From Candidatus Nitrospira kreftii (GTDB lineage Bacteria; Nitrospirota; Nitrospiria; Nitrospirales; Nitrospiraceae), in NCBI GenBank assembly GCA_014058405.1, contig CP047423.1, positions 2,501,777 through 2,565,776 on the forward strand: a stretch of 64,000 bases of DNA. Reading direction: 5' to 3'. The notes under the pieces were generated by a model. The model saw only the letters and a list, made by a program, of their open reading frames with translations, did not search any database and was not told where the DNA came from. Numbering within the stretch: position 1 is the first letter of the stretch; each line of letters starts with the position of its first letter. Both the position numbers and the translations under genes were made by a program. Shown here in pieces: positions 16,998-25,471 of the stretch.

Positions 16998-18581
16998 ATG
17001 GCCATTGTAGATGAATGTGTCGGGCTGGATGTGGGACAAACCGGCTTGAAAGCCGTCCGGTTTCGCCGCCGCCTCAGCGGGCGGGAAACGGTCGATTATT
17101 TCCAGCACCCCATGCCGTTTTCCAGGCCGGAGGATCTCGAACCGGCTCGACGCGTGCAATCGTTGCGAAGCTTCATCTGGCGACATGGCCTCTATGTCAC
17201 AGACCGCTTAGTGACGGCCATCCCTTGTCAGGACCTCTTCGTAAGAACGCTCTCCTTTCCCTTTAAGGACTCAGCCAAGCTGGCACAAGTCGTGCCTTTT
17301 GAAGTTGAAAATCTTGTGCCCATGCCGCTTGAAGATCTGGCAGTCGGAAGCCTGATCCTTCCACCTGAGCATCCGATCGAAGGATCAGGACGTGAAAGCA
17401 AGGGCTCAGATGTTCTTGTCACCGCTGCACCTCGAGACAAGATCGCCGAGCATCTCCGGTTTTTGGCGCAAGCCGATGTGGAGCCGTCGGCGATCAATGT
17501 CGATGCCATGGCGCTCTTTTCCGTCACGCAATATTTACAAGAAGAAGGCGCAGCCGTGCCGTCGGATTTGGCCATTATCGATGTTGGAGCGTCAAAGACC
17601 ACGCTGTGTCTCGTCCAGGGGGGGCGTCCCGTCGTACTTCGGACCATTCTGTGGGGCGGCAACCACCTCACGCACGCGCTGGCTGTCCGACACGCCTGCA
17701 GCTTCGCTGACGCTGAACGTCACAAACGCACGGTAGCCGTTGATCAAGTGCATGGGTTACTGGAGCCGATTCTGCGAGAACTTCGAATCACGCTCCAGGC
17801 TTATCAAGGAACCGAGCGTGGTCGTTTGACTCACTGCTGGATATGCGGAGGCGGGTCGAAGCTTCAGGAAATCGGGAGCTACGTGTCTCGGCAATTGGGA
17901 CTCTACCCGGTAGGCCCCCGCCAGGGGTTTGGACCCGATGCCCCACGGGCATTCTCTATCGCGTTTGGTTTAGCGATTCACCCGAAAATTATCCGGCCAC
18001 GCTGGCGATTTAAATCATCCCCGCTCGGGCTTGCCCTTGATTTGAAGGGTGTGACCGAAGCCACTTCACAGGACGCGGTGACAACCAAGCGAGACCGGCG
18101 TATGGCCATCGCCGCTGTGCTGGTCATCGTTGTCCTGGCACTCGTGGATTTCTCGGTGCACTTCATGTTGCAGGACGAACGAGCAACGCGGCTGAAAGCC
18201 ACCTTGCAGAGCCAGTATGAGCAATTCTTTGGAGCCGGGGTCGCACCTGGAGAGGAACTTGATCAAGCCCAGTACCGCATCGGTGTACTTGATAAATCCC
18301 TTGGCCTGATTGACACCACCGACAGCAAAGTCTTACGCACACTGTCCATCTTCGTCACGCAATTGCCACCCGCAACAACAGTCAAGGTTCGGGAACTGAC
18401 CGTCGATGGCGCCGTGATTCTCTTGGAGGGGGAGACCACCTCGTTCGACGCGGTTGAACGGGTGAAGCAAACCCTGGCTGCCAGCGCGCAACTCACGGAG
18501 GTCGCGGTGACGGAAACTCGTGTGGGCGCAGCACCCAACCAAGTCGTGTTTCGGATGACCGTCACGGTGAAACCATCATGA
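16998..18581 (+). CDS. gspL: Type II secretion protein GspL (PilM-PilN-like fusion)
   Basis: A 527-residue protein. Residues 1 to about 330 form an actin-like PilM/GspL cytoplasmic domain (C-V-G-L-D-V-G-Q-T-G-L-K-A-V, then L-A-I-I-D-V-G-A-S-K-T-T-L). A membrane helix lies at about 372-392, followed by a PilN-like periplasmic domain (L-S-I-F-V-T-Q-L-P-P-A-T-T-V-K-V to the end). GspL recruits GspE to the membrane and pairs with GspM. It is longer than a typical GspL (about 400) and closer to PilM plus PilN in one chain. Its stop overlaps the gspM start. Confidence 0.85.
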   Translation: MAIVDECVGLDVGQTGLKAVRFRRRLSGRETVDYFQHPMPFSRPEDLEPARRVQSLRSFIWRHGLYVTDRLVTAIPCQDLFVRTLSFPFKDSAKLAQVVPFEVENLVPMPLEDLAVGSLILPPEHPIEGSGRESKGSDVLVTAAPRDKIAEHLRFLAQADVEPSAINVDAMALFSVTQYLQEEGAAVPSDLAIIDVGASKTTLCLVQGGRPVVLRTILWGGNHLTHALAVRHACSFADAERHKRTVAVDQVHGLLEPILRELRITLQAYQGTERGRLTHCWICGGGSKLQEIGSYVSRQLGLYPVGPRQGFGPDAPRAFSIAFGLAIHPKIIRPRWRFKSSPLGLALDLKGVTEATSQDAVTTKRDRRMAIAAVLVIVVLALVDFSVHFMLQDERATRLKATLQSQYEQFFGAGVAPGEELDQAQYRIGVLDKSLGLIDTTDSKVLRTLSIFVTQLPPATTVKVRELTVDGAVILLEGETTSFDAVERVKQTLAASAQLTEVAVTETRVGAAPNQVVFRMTVTVKPS

Positions 18582-19126
18582 TGCAGAACGTCCGGGAACG
18601 ATGGCATCAGATGTCCACGCGAGAGCGGACGCTCGTGATGGCCGGGGGCATCGTGCTTGGACTGAGTCTGATCTTTCTGCTCATCGTAGATCCCTTGCTC
18701 GACAAGCTGGATCGCCTTGAGCGTCAGACCGTGCGGAAACAGAAAGACCTTACCGAGTTGGCGGCGCTCAGCCAATCCTATCTCACCAAACGAGACCGGT
18801 TGGCGAAAGTGGAAAGTCGCATGCCCGCAATCGACAGTCATTTCTCGCTGCTCACATTTATGGAAGAAGCGGCCACGACAGCCCAGGTGCGCGAACGCAT
18901 TACGAGCATGCAGCCGCAGGTTCAAACGCTGGCACAAGGATACGAAGAAACCGCCGTCGATCTCCGGTTGGAAGGCGTGCAACTGCCTGAAATTCTTGCC
19001 TTCCTGGTCGCCATTGATCAGGCTCCGTACGATCTTCATGTACGCCATCTCCAAATGCGCCCCAAATTCGATAATCCGGTGAACATGGACGCAACCATTC
19101 GGGTCTTAAGCTATGCCAAAAGCTGA
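18578..19126 (+). CDS. gspM: Type II secretion protein GspM
   Basis: A 182-residue bitopic protein that starts MMQNVRERWHQMSTRERTLV. It has one membrane helix (about residues 20-40), a coiled-coil (L-D-K-L-D-R-L-E-R-Q-T-V-R-K-Q-K-D-L) and a ferredoxin-like periplasmic domain ending with V-R-H-L-Q-M-R-P-K. The T-x-R-E-R start and placement between gspL and gspK identify it. It overlaps both neighbours (4 and 14 bases). Confidence 0.87.
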   Translation: MMQNVRERWHQMSTRERTLVMAGGIVLGLSLIFLLIVDPLLDKLDRLERQTVRKQKDLTELAALSQSYLTKRDRLAKVESRMPAIDSHFSLLTFMEEAATTAQVRERITSMQPQVQTLAQGYEETAVDLRLEGVQLPEILAFLVAIDQAPYDLHVRHLQMRPKFDNPVNMDATIRVLSYAKS

Positions 19127-20057
19127 CGAACGAGGGGTCGCACTTCTGTTGGCGCTCCTCGTGTTGACCCTCCTTACCGCCCTCATTCTTGAATTTGATG
19201 CGGAAGCGCGCCGGGAATACCGTGCGGCGGCAACCTTTCGAGACGACTATAAGGCCAGCATGCTGACCCGGGCGGCAGTCCAGGCGACACGCGCGGTGCT
19301 GGCGCAGGATCTCTTGCGTGAAAAAATGACCGGCCAAAAATACGACGGCCCGACCGACATCTGGGCCATGCCGATCAAAAATTATGCGATCGGTGACGGG
19401 TTCCTGACGGCGCAAATCAAAGATGAGACGGGAAAAGTGAATCTGAACGACCTCGCCTCAACGTCTGGTGGGGAACTCGAGCAGAAGAAAAAGGTTTTCC
19501 GAGTCAGACGGTTGTTCGAACTGCTCAAGATCAATCCAAATCTTGTGGATACCCTCATCGATTGGATCGATCAGGATGATGCGCCTCAACCGGCCGGAGC
19601 AGAGAGCCTGTACTATCAGTCCTTGAGACCGCCCTATCGAGCCGCAAATTCGCCGTTGCCTGGACTCGGCGATCTTCGGCTCATCAAGGGATTTACACCG
19701 GACATTATCGAACGACTCGAGCCTTATGTCACGGTCTATCCCTTGGAAGGTGGCGCGCCGATGAACCTCAACACAGCGGACCCCATCGTCATTCAGACGC
19801 TCGACCCCGGCCTTACCCAATCAATTGCTCTGGAGATCGTCCAAGGACGTCCATACAAAACCAAGGTCGAACTTGACCGAGTCAGCAGTTTTCAAGAAAT
19901 CGGCCGGACGTTGCGCAACGAATACGACGTCAAGTCGGACTATTTCTCAGCGCGACTGGCCATTACCGTAAACGAAACGACGAAGTCCTCGTTCGCGGTC
20001 CTGAGGCGAGATGCGAGCAAAGGCGAGAGCACCGTCGAGTACCTACGAATACTCTAA
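19113..20057 (+). CDS. gspK: Minor pseudopilin GspK
   Basis: A 314-residue protein with a short leader (MPKADERG) and a mature start V-A-L-L-L-A-L-L-V-L-T-L-L-T-A-L-I-L-E-F. Glu is replaced at position +5, as is usual in GspK. The conserved D-E-T-G-K-V-N-L-N segment, the W-I-D-Q-D-D loop and P-M-N-L-N-T-A-D-P near the end mark the family (SAM-like inserted domain plus calcium-binding residues). It caps the pseudopilus tip. It is the last gene of the operon, and a family A repeat lies between it and the convergent signalling genes. Confidence 0.9.
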   Translation: MPKADERGVALLLALLVLTLLTALILEFDAEARREYRAAATFRDDYKASMLTRAAVQATRAVLAQDLLREKMTGQKYDGPTDIWAMPIKNYAIGDGFLTAQIKDETGKVNLNDLASTSGGELEQKKKVFRVRRLFELLKINPNLVDTLIDWIDQDDAPQPAGAESLYYQSLRPPYRAANSPLPGLGDLRLIKGFTPDIIERLEPYVTVYPLEGGAPMNLNTADPIVIQTLDPGLTQSIALEIVQGRPYKTKVELDRVSSFQEIGRTLRNEYDVKSDYFSARLAITVNETTKSSFAVLRRDASKGESTVEYLRIL

Positions 20058-20067
20058 TGGCACAATA

Positions 20068-20130
20068 CGAGTTTCAGGTTTCAAGTTCTCAGAGGCCTCC
20101 CGCTCAACATGTACGTGAAACATGAAACTT
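20068..20130. repeat. Family A heptad inverted repeat between convergent genes
   Basis: The left arm holds GTTTCAG and GTTTCAA units near 20071, and the right arm ends GTGAAAC, ATGAAAC. It separates gspK (plus) from the minus-strand signalling genes and could act as a bidirectional transcription barrier, though no T-tract is obvious. Confidence 0.65.
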
Positions 20131-21028
20131 AATGGAGCGGTACCGTGATCGTCACTTCATTACCTCGTTCGTTGTAGGCTAAACCAGGAAAGAACGAACG
20201 AGTCAAAAAGATCCCTCTCCCGTTTGCGTCTTCCGACTCACACACTTCTTGGGAGCGCATGAGCAAACTCCGCCATTTGAAACCCTTGCCTTCATCGGTG
20301 ATGCGATAGAGCAGACTGGCGCCACTCTTCTCGTAGAGCGCGTGAATGATCACGCGCCTATCTCTCAGCCGAGCTTGGGCCAAGCGTTGGGCGAGTAGTT
20401 GTTCATACAGACCGTCCGCCAGAGCCTCTTGCTTCTCTTGATAGAAGATTTCGAGATTCCCATGCTCGATGGCATTGAAGAGCAATTCTTGAAGGGCGCC
20501 TTGGAGATGGAGGCGCCGCATGGGCGGCAAAGCCGATGCCGTGGTCTTCATCAACCAGGAGATAATTCCTGGGATATGGCCAGGATCCGAATCCATGGTC
20601 AGGCGATACTCTGATCGGCACACTCCCTGAAGATCAGCCAGATCTCCAGGCAGGAGTCCGCGCGCGCGCTGGATTGCGTGGGCCAATTCTTCTTCGGTAA
20701 TAGGTTTATGAAGATAGTCGGCGGCTCCGACACGAAGCGCCTCAAGGATCATCGGTTCCGGCGCGTCTTGGGCCATCACGATCACGGGACGGGGGTCATG
20801 TCTGGCTTTAAGCTCTTTCACCAATCTGAGCCCGCCCGCGTCAGGGAGAAATAAGTCGGTGAGTACGATGTCCGGCGCTGCTGACTCGATTGTGGCCAGT
20901 GCCGCCACCGGATCATGCGTCGAAACGATCGAAAACCCTCTACCCTGCAAATGCTGAGCGATCCGCGCCTGAGTCTCCAGGCACGAGTCGACCACTAACA
21001 GTTGATCCGACAAGTCCGGTGTGGTCAT
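20129..21028 (-). CDS. Response regulator with histidine kinase-like ATPase (RsbW-type) output domain
   Basis: A 299-residue protein. A receiver domain (residues about 8-125) has phospho-acceptor Asp58 in V-L-T-D-L-F-L-P-D and the conserved Lys in L-H-K-P-I. The C-terminal half is a GHKL ATPase domain: N box L-L-F-N-A-I-E-H-G-N, G1 box D-E-G-K-G-F, G2 box N-G-R-G-I-F-L-T. This arrangement is typical of anti-sigma/switch kinases controlled by phosphorelay. It overlaps the HPt gene by four bases and is probably its phosphotransfer partner. STAS targets lie upstream in the same strand run. Confidence 0.85.
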   Translation of the reverse strand: MTTPDLSDQLLVVDSCLETQARIAQHLQGRGFSIVSTHDPVAALATIESAAPDIVLTDLFLPDAGGLRLVKELKARHDPRPVIVMAQDAPEPMILEALRVGAADYLHKPITEEELAHAIQRARGLLPGDLADLQGVCRSEYRLTMDSDPGHIPGIISWLMKTTASALPPMRRLHLQGALQELLFNAIEHGNLEIFYQEKQEALADGLYEQLLAQRLAQARLRDRRVIIHALYEKSGASLLYRITDEGKGFKWRSLLMRSQEVCESEDANGRGIFLTRSFFPGLAYNERGNEVTITVPLH

Positions 21029-21384
21029 GCGGCAAGTCCTGTGTCCCGTTCATGGCGCAGTGCGTTCAGGAGACGCAGGAGTTCCAGCTCCAAGGAGGTA
21101 CAGAGTGCTTCGGCATGGAGGAGATTCCCGGCCTTTGCGGTGTCCTCCAATGTTTTGCATGCGTGAAGGGCAGCCGGAGCACAAAACTGAAGGATCGCTC
21201 CCTTCAGTCGATGACTGGATCGAGCCAAGCCGGCAGCATCCTGCACGCCGAGTGCGGCTTTCGCTTCCGCTAAGTCCTTCGGCCCGTGTTCAATGAATAG
21301 TTCCACCATCATATCAAACGTCTCTCGGTCGTGATCGACTCGGGAAAGCGCCTCATCAAGGCTGAAGATTGGGTCCTTGCTCAT
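21025..21384 (-). CDS. HPt (histidine phosphotransfer) domain protein
   Basis: A 119-residue all-helical protein with the HPt signature A-R-S-S-H-R-L-K-G-A (His58 as phospho-acceptor). It should shuttle phosphoryl groups between a sensor kinase and response regulators, most simply the REC-HATPase protein downstream (ATGA overlap) or the REC-PP2C protein upstream. No kinase lies directly beside it; the nearest is the multi-PAS kinase at 32167-36882. Confidence 0.85.
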   Translation of the reverse strand: MSKDPIFSLDEALSRVDHDRETFDMMVELFIEHGPKDLAEAKAALGVQDAAGLARSSHRLKGAILQFCAPAALHACKTLEDTAKAGNLLHAEALCTSLELELLRLLNALRHERDTGLAA

Positions 21385-21400
21385 AAGATCACGCCTAATC

Positions 21401-21509
21401 TGTGAAACGTCATCCGTGAAGCGTCTCTGGTGAGTGAAGCGTTGTTCGTGAAGCGTATCTCGTATCCGGATTCTGACGCTTCACGCTTCACATGATGCGC
21501 TTCACGCGG
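21401..21509. repeat. Family B heptad inverted repeat
   Basis: GTGAAGC-type 7-bp units (including the variant GTATCTC) run rightward up to a TATCCGGATT centre. They are answered by GCTTCAC-type units on the right arm. It fills the gap between the REC-PP2C and HPt genes. Confidence 0.72.
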
Positions 21510-21550
21510 AACGTGCTTTTAGTCTATTTCGCGACCAACCATCTCGGCTG

Positions 21551-22747
21551 TCAGACAGTAATCTCGACACCCATCAGAGCCACATCATCGGGAAATTGTT
21601 CGTGCCCCTGCCATCGAATCGCTTCTTCAATGGATGCCGTGACGACTTCCGTCAGAGGGTGGGAGCCGAATGCACGAATTGCCTCTTCCAGCCGATCTTG
21701 TCCCCACAATTCTCCGCTCGCATCCGGAACTTCGTATAGGCCGTCGCTCAACAGGAATAATCGATCACCTGGTGCGATCGTGAGATCTGTCGTCACATAC
21801 GTCGTCGAGGCGTCAAACCCGAGCGGTAAATTCGGTCGAGCCATCCAGCAGAATTCTCCAGACGACCGTTGGAGAAACGCCCCATTGTGACCGGCAGTGG
21901 CATAGGACAGGGTACGGGCGCGCATATCGAGTCTGGCAAAAATGATCGTAAAGTAGTTCCCATCTTCCGTCAGCGGAAACTGTTTGTTGGCTTCCGTGAG
22001 AATGGCACCAGGATCAGTCGAACCGACATGCCGAAGCAAATTGCCTCGTCGCAGAAATGTTGAAAGCGATGCGGAGCGCAATGCCGATGAGACACCATGA
22101 CCGGACGCATCCAGCAAGTACAGCCCCAACATGCCATCGCCCCACGAAACAATGTTAAACAGGTCGCCGCCCAAGCCGATAGATGGTCGATACGCGTGCA
22201 CCATCTGAACACCGGGTAAGACGATGCCCGGTGGCGGAAGCATCGATTCCACATAACGCGCCGCGGATTGGAGTTCTCGCTCGAGCACCTCCTGCTTCCG
22301 CCGAATCTCCTCGGTCGCGTCTTCTAACCGCCGGATCAAGGTCGCGGCGCGTATTCCGGACTGAACGCGAGCCGTGATCTCATACTTGCTGGCAGCTTTG
22401 CTGAGAAAATCATCAGCCCCACGAGCCAATCCCTCGGCAATCTGCTCGGGTTGATCGTGGCTCGTCATCATGAGGATCTGACTTGTGAGCAGCTCAGGAT
22501 CTTGGCGCACCCGTTCGCAGAAGGACGGGCCGTCGATTTCAGGCATCATCCAATCTAAAATGGTCAGATCCGGTCGTTCACGACGCAGCGCATCCAGTCC
22601 GGATTTACCGTCGACCGCCTCGATCACGCGGTACCCCATCCGCTTGAGACGAGCCGCCAGCGCAATACGCGCGGTCGGCTCATCGTCCACAACAAGGACG
22701 GTTTGCGGGGGCACCGAAACTGTGTGTTCAATTGATGTTGAGGGCAT
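21551..22747 (-). CDS. Response regulator with PP2C/SpoIIE-type serine phosphatase output (RsbU-like)
   Basis: A 398-residue protein. A receiver domain (about 15-130) has Asp65 in I-L-D-W-M-M-P-E. A coiled-coil linker (about 135-170) follows, then a PPM/SpoIIE phosphatase with L-G-G-D-L-F-N, D-A-S-G-H-G-V and L-L-S-D-G-L-Y-E metal-binding motifs. Such proteins dephosphorylate STAS antagonists to release an anti-sigma or switch kinase. Two STAS genes immediately upstream on the same strand and the REC-HATPase gene downstream fit this. Confidence 0.9.
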   Translation of the reverse strand: MPSTSIEHTVSVPPQTVLVVDDEPTARIALAARLKRMGYRVIEAVDGKSGLDALRRERPDLTILDWMMPEIDGPSFCERVRQDPELLTSQILMMTSHDQPEQIAEGLARGADDFLSKAASKYEITARVQSGIRAATLIRRLEDATEEIRRKQEVLERELQSAARYVESMLPPPGIVLPGVQMVHAYRPSIGLGGDLFNIVSWGDGMLGLYLLDASGHGVSSALRSASLSTFLRRGNLLRHVGSTDPGAILTEANKQFPLTEDGNYFTIIFARLDMRARTLSYATAGHNGAFLQRSSGEFCWMARPNLPLGFDASTTYVTTDLTIAPGDRLFLLSDGLYEVPDASGELWGQDRLEEAIRAFGSHPLTEVVTASIEEAIRWQGHEQFPDDVALMGVEITV

Positions 22748-22792
22748 CAGCGATCTTTCATACTTCGTCGAGAAATCGCATGGACGTATTCC

Positions 22793-22860
22793 GCGTGAAG
22801 CGTATCTCGTGAAGCGTCCGAATCCGGAGCGAGAAACGCTTCACAAACGACGTTTCACGC
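22793..22860. repeat. Family B heptad inverted repeat
   Basis: The left arm is CGTGAAG CGTATCT CGTGAAG CG, the centre AATCCGGA, and the right arm runs through ACGCTTCAC and GTTTCACG. It is a clear imperfect hairpin, placed between a STAS gene and the REC-PP2C gene. Confidence 0.75.
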
Positions 22861-22867
22861 CACCCGA

Positions 22868-23218
22868 CTATGCCGCCCGTTGATGGCCTGCCAACGCCTC
22901 TTGCTCGTTATCATAGACAGGAATGAGCTTTTGAATATTCGCCAGACTCATGATTTCACGCACATAGCTTTGCGGCTTCAACATACTCACTTTCCCTTGG
23001 CTCAATTTAAAATTCTGCGACACCAACGCGAGCAAGCCTAATCCTGAACTATCGACGAATCGCACCTCGGCCATGTTTAAGATGAGATGCCGACAGCCCT
23101 TCTGTCGGACCGCTTCTACGGCTGTTTTGAATTGTTCGCGATTCGCATAGGTGAGGTCTCCGGTCAACTCCAGAACCACACCGTTCGGTACAGGACGTTC
23201 CTTCACTTGCATGGCCAT
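22868..23218 (-). CDS. STAS-domain anti-sigma factor antagonist (RsbV/SpoIIAA-like)
   Basis: A 116-residue protein that is almost entirely a STAS domain. The V-D-S-S-G-L-G-L-L-A-L motif carries the phospho-acceptor position at Ser57. It is preceded by a strong GGAGGAAG ribosome binding site. It is probably phosphorylated by the RsbW-like REC-HATPase and dephosphorylated by the REC-PP2C protein encoded downstream. The C-terminal tail (DNEQEALAGHQRAA) is acidic and close to that of its paralogue. Confidence 0.87.
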   Translation of the reverse strand: MAMQVKERPVPNGVVLELTGDLTYANREQFKTAVEAVRQKGCRHLILNMAEVRFVDSSGLGLLALVSQNFKLSQGKVSMLKPQSYVREIMSLANIQKLIPVYDNEQEALAGHQRAA

Positions 23219-23266
23219 GACTTCCTCCTTCGTTCAAAAATGGCGAGATCGGATTGTATCTTCCTC

Positions 23267-23605
23267 TCATGCCGCTCGAGCCTCAGTTGCCGCCTCCTCC
23301 GTTGGAAACACAGGAATCATCCTGTCAAGATTTGCCATCTCTAGAATTGTTTTAACCGTACCTTGTGGCCCGACCAGGCTGAGCATTCGCTCATCCGCTG
23401 TGAGCTGTTGGGACGTCAGTGCCAGCAAGCCGACAGCGGCACTATCGACGTAAGTGGCATCGCGCAAATTGACGATCAGATGTTTGCTCGTCGACTCCTT
23501 AAATGTCTTCACGGCAGACGAGAAGTCTTTCCGGTTACGGTGCGTAAAGACATCGTCGATGTGCACCACGGTGGTTGTGTGTGACGTTCGTTGAGTAATC
23601 GGCAT
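23267..23605 (-). CDS. STAS-domain anti-sigma factor antagonist, paralogue
   Basis: A 112-residue STAS protein similar in layout to the neighbour at 22868 (M-L-S-L-V-G-P-Q-G-T-V-K-x-I-L-E-M-A-N-L-D-R-M-I-P-V-F). The acceptor motif reads V-D-S-A-A-V-G-L-L-A-L, with Ser55 kept. Tandem STAS genes suggest either two targets or dosage control of one switch kinase. It is 48 bases upstream of the other STAS gene and 17 bases from the cheB stop. Confidence 0.85.
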   Translation of the reverse strand: MPITQRTSHTTTVVHIDDVFTHRNRKDFSSAVKTFKESTSKHLIVNLRDATYVDSAAVGLLALTSQQLTADERMLSLVGPQGTVKTILEMANLDRMIPVFPTEEAATEARAA

Positions 23606-23622
23606 AGAGACTCCAATCTACA

Positions 23623-24693
23623 TTAATGGCTTACGTGAGCGAGAATAGCGCCGGCAATCTCATGGAGCGGCAGAACTTTATCAACCCCTCCTGCCTTGAT
23701 CGCTTCTTTCGGCATGCCGAACACGACACAACTGGCCTCATCCTGAGCGATCGTGAATGCGCCGGCCTGTTTCATCGTCAACATTTCTTTCGCGCCGTCG
23801 CCACCCATCCCCGTAAGAATCACCCCGACGGCATTGGCCCCGGCATACTGAGCGACGGACGCAAACATCACATCCACCGATGGACGGTGACGATTCACCG
23901 GTTGGTCTTGATTGATCCGAACCGTGTAGCGGGCCCCGCTCCGGACCAGTGTCATGTGATAGTTTCCCGGCGCAATGAGAGCGTGCCCGGGGAGGACGCT
24001 GTCACCGTCTTCCGCCTCTTTCACCGCGATCCGACACAGACTATTCATCCGCTCCGCCCATGTCTTAGTAAACCGCTCCGGCATGTGTTGGGTGATCAGA
24101 ATCGGTGGGGTATTGGGCGGAAGCACTTCCAACACATCTTTTACGGCCTCGGTGCCGCCGGTCGAGGATCCGATGGCGATGATCGTATCGGTCGTCTTGA
24201 TCATCGCCGTTCGTGAAGCGTCGTTCGTGAAGTGTGAAGCGTCCGACTCCGAAGACGAGCTACGCTTCACGAGATACGCTTCACGTTTTACGTTGGCTTG
24301 TGCGGCAGCCTTCACCTTAGCAATGAGATCCTGTGCAATCTCGTCCATTCCTTCTCGGAGATCGATCTTCGGCTTTGTAATGAAGTCCACCGCCCCCAAC
24401 TCCAGCGCGCGCAAGGTCGTCTGACAGCCGGCCTCCGTCAGTGAGCTCACCATCACAACCGGCATCGGATGTCCACGCATCAGCTTTTCAAGGAAAGTCA
24501 GACCATCCATTTTCGGCATTTCGACATCAAGCGTCAGCACGTCAGGATTCAGCGCTTTGATCTTCTCCCGCGCAATGAACGGATCCGGGGCGGCACCGAC
24601 CACCTCAATATCCGGATCCTTTGCGAGCAACGCAGCGAGCACTTGCCGCATGAGCGCCGAGTCATCAACCGTCAGGACGCGAATTTTCTTCAT
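23623..24693 (-). CDS. cheB: Chemotaxis protein-glutamate methylesterase CheB
   Basis: The start is set at ATG 24693 ([15 protein letters not shown]); an in-frame ATG at 24774 would only add repeat-encoded residues. The receiver domain has Asp56 (T-L-D-V-E-M-P) and Lys108. The methylesterase domain has the Ser of G-S-S-T-G-G (about 175-180), His203 and Asp299 (G-M-G-G-D-G). The interdomain linker (residues 134-161) is encoded by a complete family B inverted repeat (REAYLVKR and following residues). It removes methyl groups from chemoreceptors under CheA control. The 356-residue length is about that of other CheB proteins. Confidence 0.93.
   Translation of the reverse strand: MKKIRVLTVDDSALMRQVLAALLAKDPDIEVVGAAPDPFIAREKIKALNPDVLTLDVEMPKMDGLTFLEKLMRGHPMPVVMVSSLTEAGCQTTLRALELGAVDFITKPKIDLREGMDEIAQDLIAKVKAAAQANVKREAYLVKRSSSSESDASHFTNDASRTAMIKTTDTIIAIGSSTGGTEAVKDVLEVLPPNTPPILITQHMPERFTKTWAERMNSLCRIAVKEAEDGDSVLPGHALIAPGNYHMTLVRSGARYTVRINQDQPVNRHRPSVDVMFASVAQYAGANAVGVILTGMGGDGAKEMLTMKQAGAFTIAQDEASCVVFGMPKEAIKAGGVDKVLPLHEIAGAILAHVSH
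24211..24292. repeat. Family B heptad inverted repeat inside cheB
   Basis: GTGAAGC-type units on the left and GCTTCAC/GATACGCTTCACG units on the right form a full inverted repeat within the coding sequence. The 82 bases keep the cheB frame open and encode the linker between the receiver and esterase domains. Confidence 0.8.
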
Positions 24694-24714
24694 GGTTAAC
24701 CCAGCATCTCGTCG

Positions 24715-24784
24715 TTCGTGAAACGTATCTCGTGAAGCGTGAAGCGTCCAATTCCGGAACGAAATACGCTTCACGTTTCACGCG
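24715..24784. repeat. Family B heptad inverted repeat between cheD and cheB
   Basis: The left arm GTGAAACGTATCTCGTGAAG and the right arm GAAATACGCTTCACGTTTCA surround an ATTCCGGAA centre. It fills most of the 107-base cheD-cheB gap. Confidence 0.75.
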
Positions 24785-24800
24785 TCCCGTTCCTCGCCGC

Positions 24801-25469
24801 TCAGAACAGCGTCACATCGTCCTCCACCGGTTTGCCCACGATTTGAATCTTCGTCGCATATTCCTGTTCGCGCTCCGCGATGGTCTTGTTCTTCAGCCGT
24901 TCGATCCGTTTCATCAGGACACGGCCTGATTCAGTGAAGTAATAGACTTTCCGTGGACACACATCTCCTAAGTCGGTTTTTATCGGTTTCAGACCTTCCG
25001 TTTTGAGAAAGCCTAATACCCACTCGGCATTTCTAGCACCGACATCGATATTGCCTTCATAGATCTTCCCGGCACCGAACAACTTCACCTCCAGCCGGCG
25101 CTTCATGCCCCCCAGCTTCAGAATTTCATTGATCAACGACTCCATCGCATAGGATCCATATCTGGTCGATTCCCCCCATGAGTCGTTCCCGCCCTCTTTG
25201 GGTTTCGGCAACATAAAGTGATTCATTCCACCCACGCCGACGACCGGATCTCGAATACAGGCTGAAATGCAGGACCCGAGCACGGTGTACACAATCATCG
25301 GGCTGGCGCTGACAAAAAACTCTCCCGGCAAAATCGCGGCGATCTCATGCGGAAACCGGCCATCGCGCATGCGGCGAATATGCGAGAACGCACTAGCGTC
25401 ATCCGTGGAGCCGGCTTGGCCGTGAGGTGAGCGTGAAGCGTGAAGCGTATCTCGTGAAGCGTTTGCCAT
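24801..25469 (-). CDS. cheD: Chemoreceptor glutamine deamidase CheD
   Basis: A 222-residue protein with the CheD catalytic Cys67 (L-G-S-C-I-S-A-C) and His84 (G-G-M-N-H-F-M-L-P). It deamidates receptor glutamines and, in some systems, binds CheC. The first 14 or so residues (MANASRDTLHASRS) are translated from a family B repeat, and a conserved CheD core appears only from about residue 35. The C-terminus is D-D-V-T-L-F, almost the same as the end of the CheZ-like protein at 43855. Confidence 0.92.
   Translation of the reverse strand: MANASRDTLHASRSPHGQAGSTDDASAFSHIRRMRDGRFPHEIAAILPGEFFVSASPMIVYTVLGSCISACIRDPVVGVGGMNHFMLPKPKEGGNDSWGESTRYGSYAMESLINEILKLGGMKRRLEVKLFGAGKIYEGNIDVGARNAEWVLGFLKTEGLKPIKTDLGDVCPRKVYYFTESGRVLMKRIERLKNKTIAEREQEYATKIQIVGKPVEDDVTLF
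25427..25462. repeat. Family B heptad array at the cheD start
   Basis: GTGAGC, GTGAAGC, GTGAAGC, GTATCTC, GTGAAGC units run in phase. They cover the cheD N-terminal codons and form the downstream bracket of the four-helix-bundle gene at 25472-25826. Confidence 0.75.
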
Positions 25470-25471
25470 GA

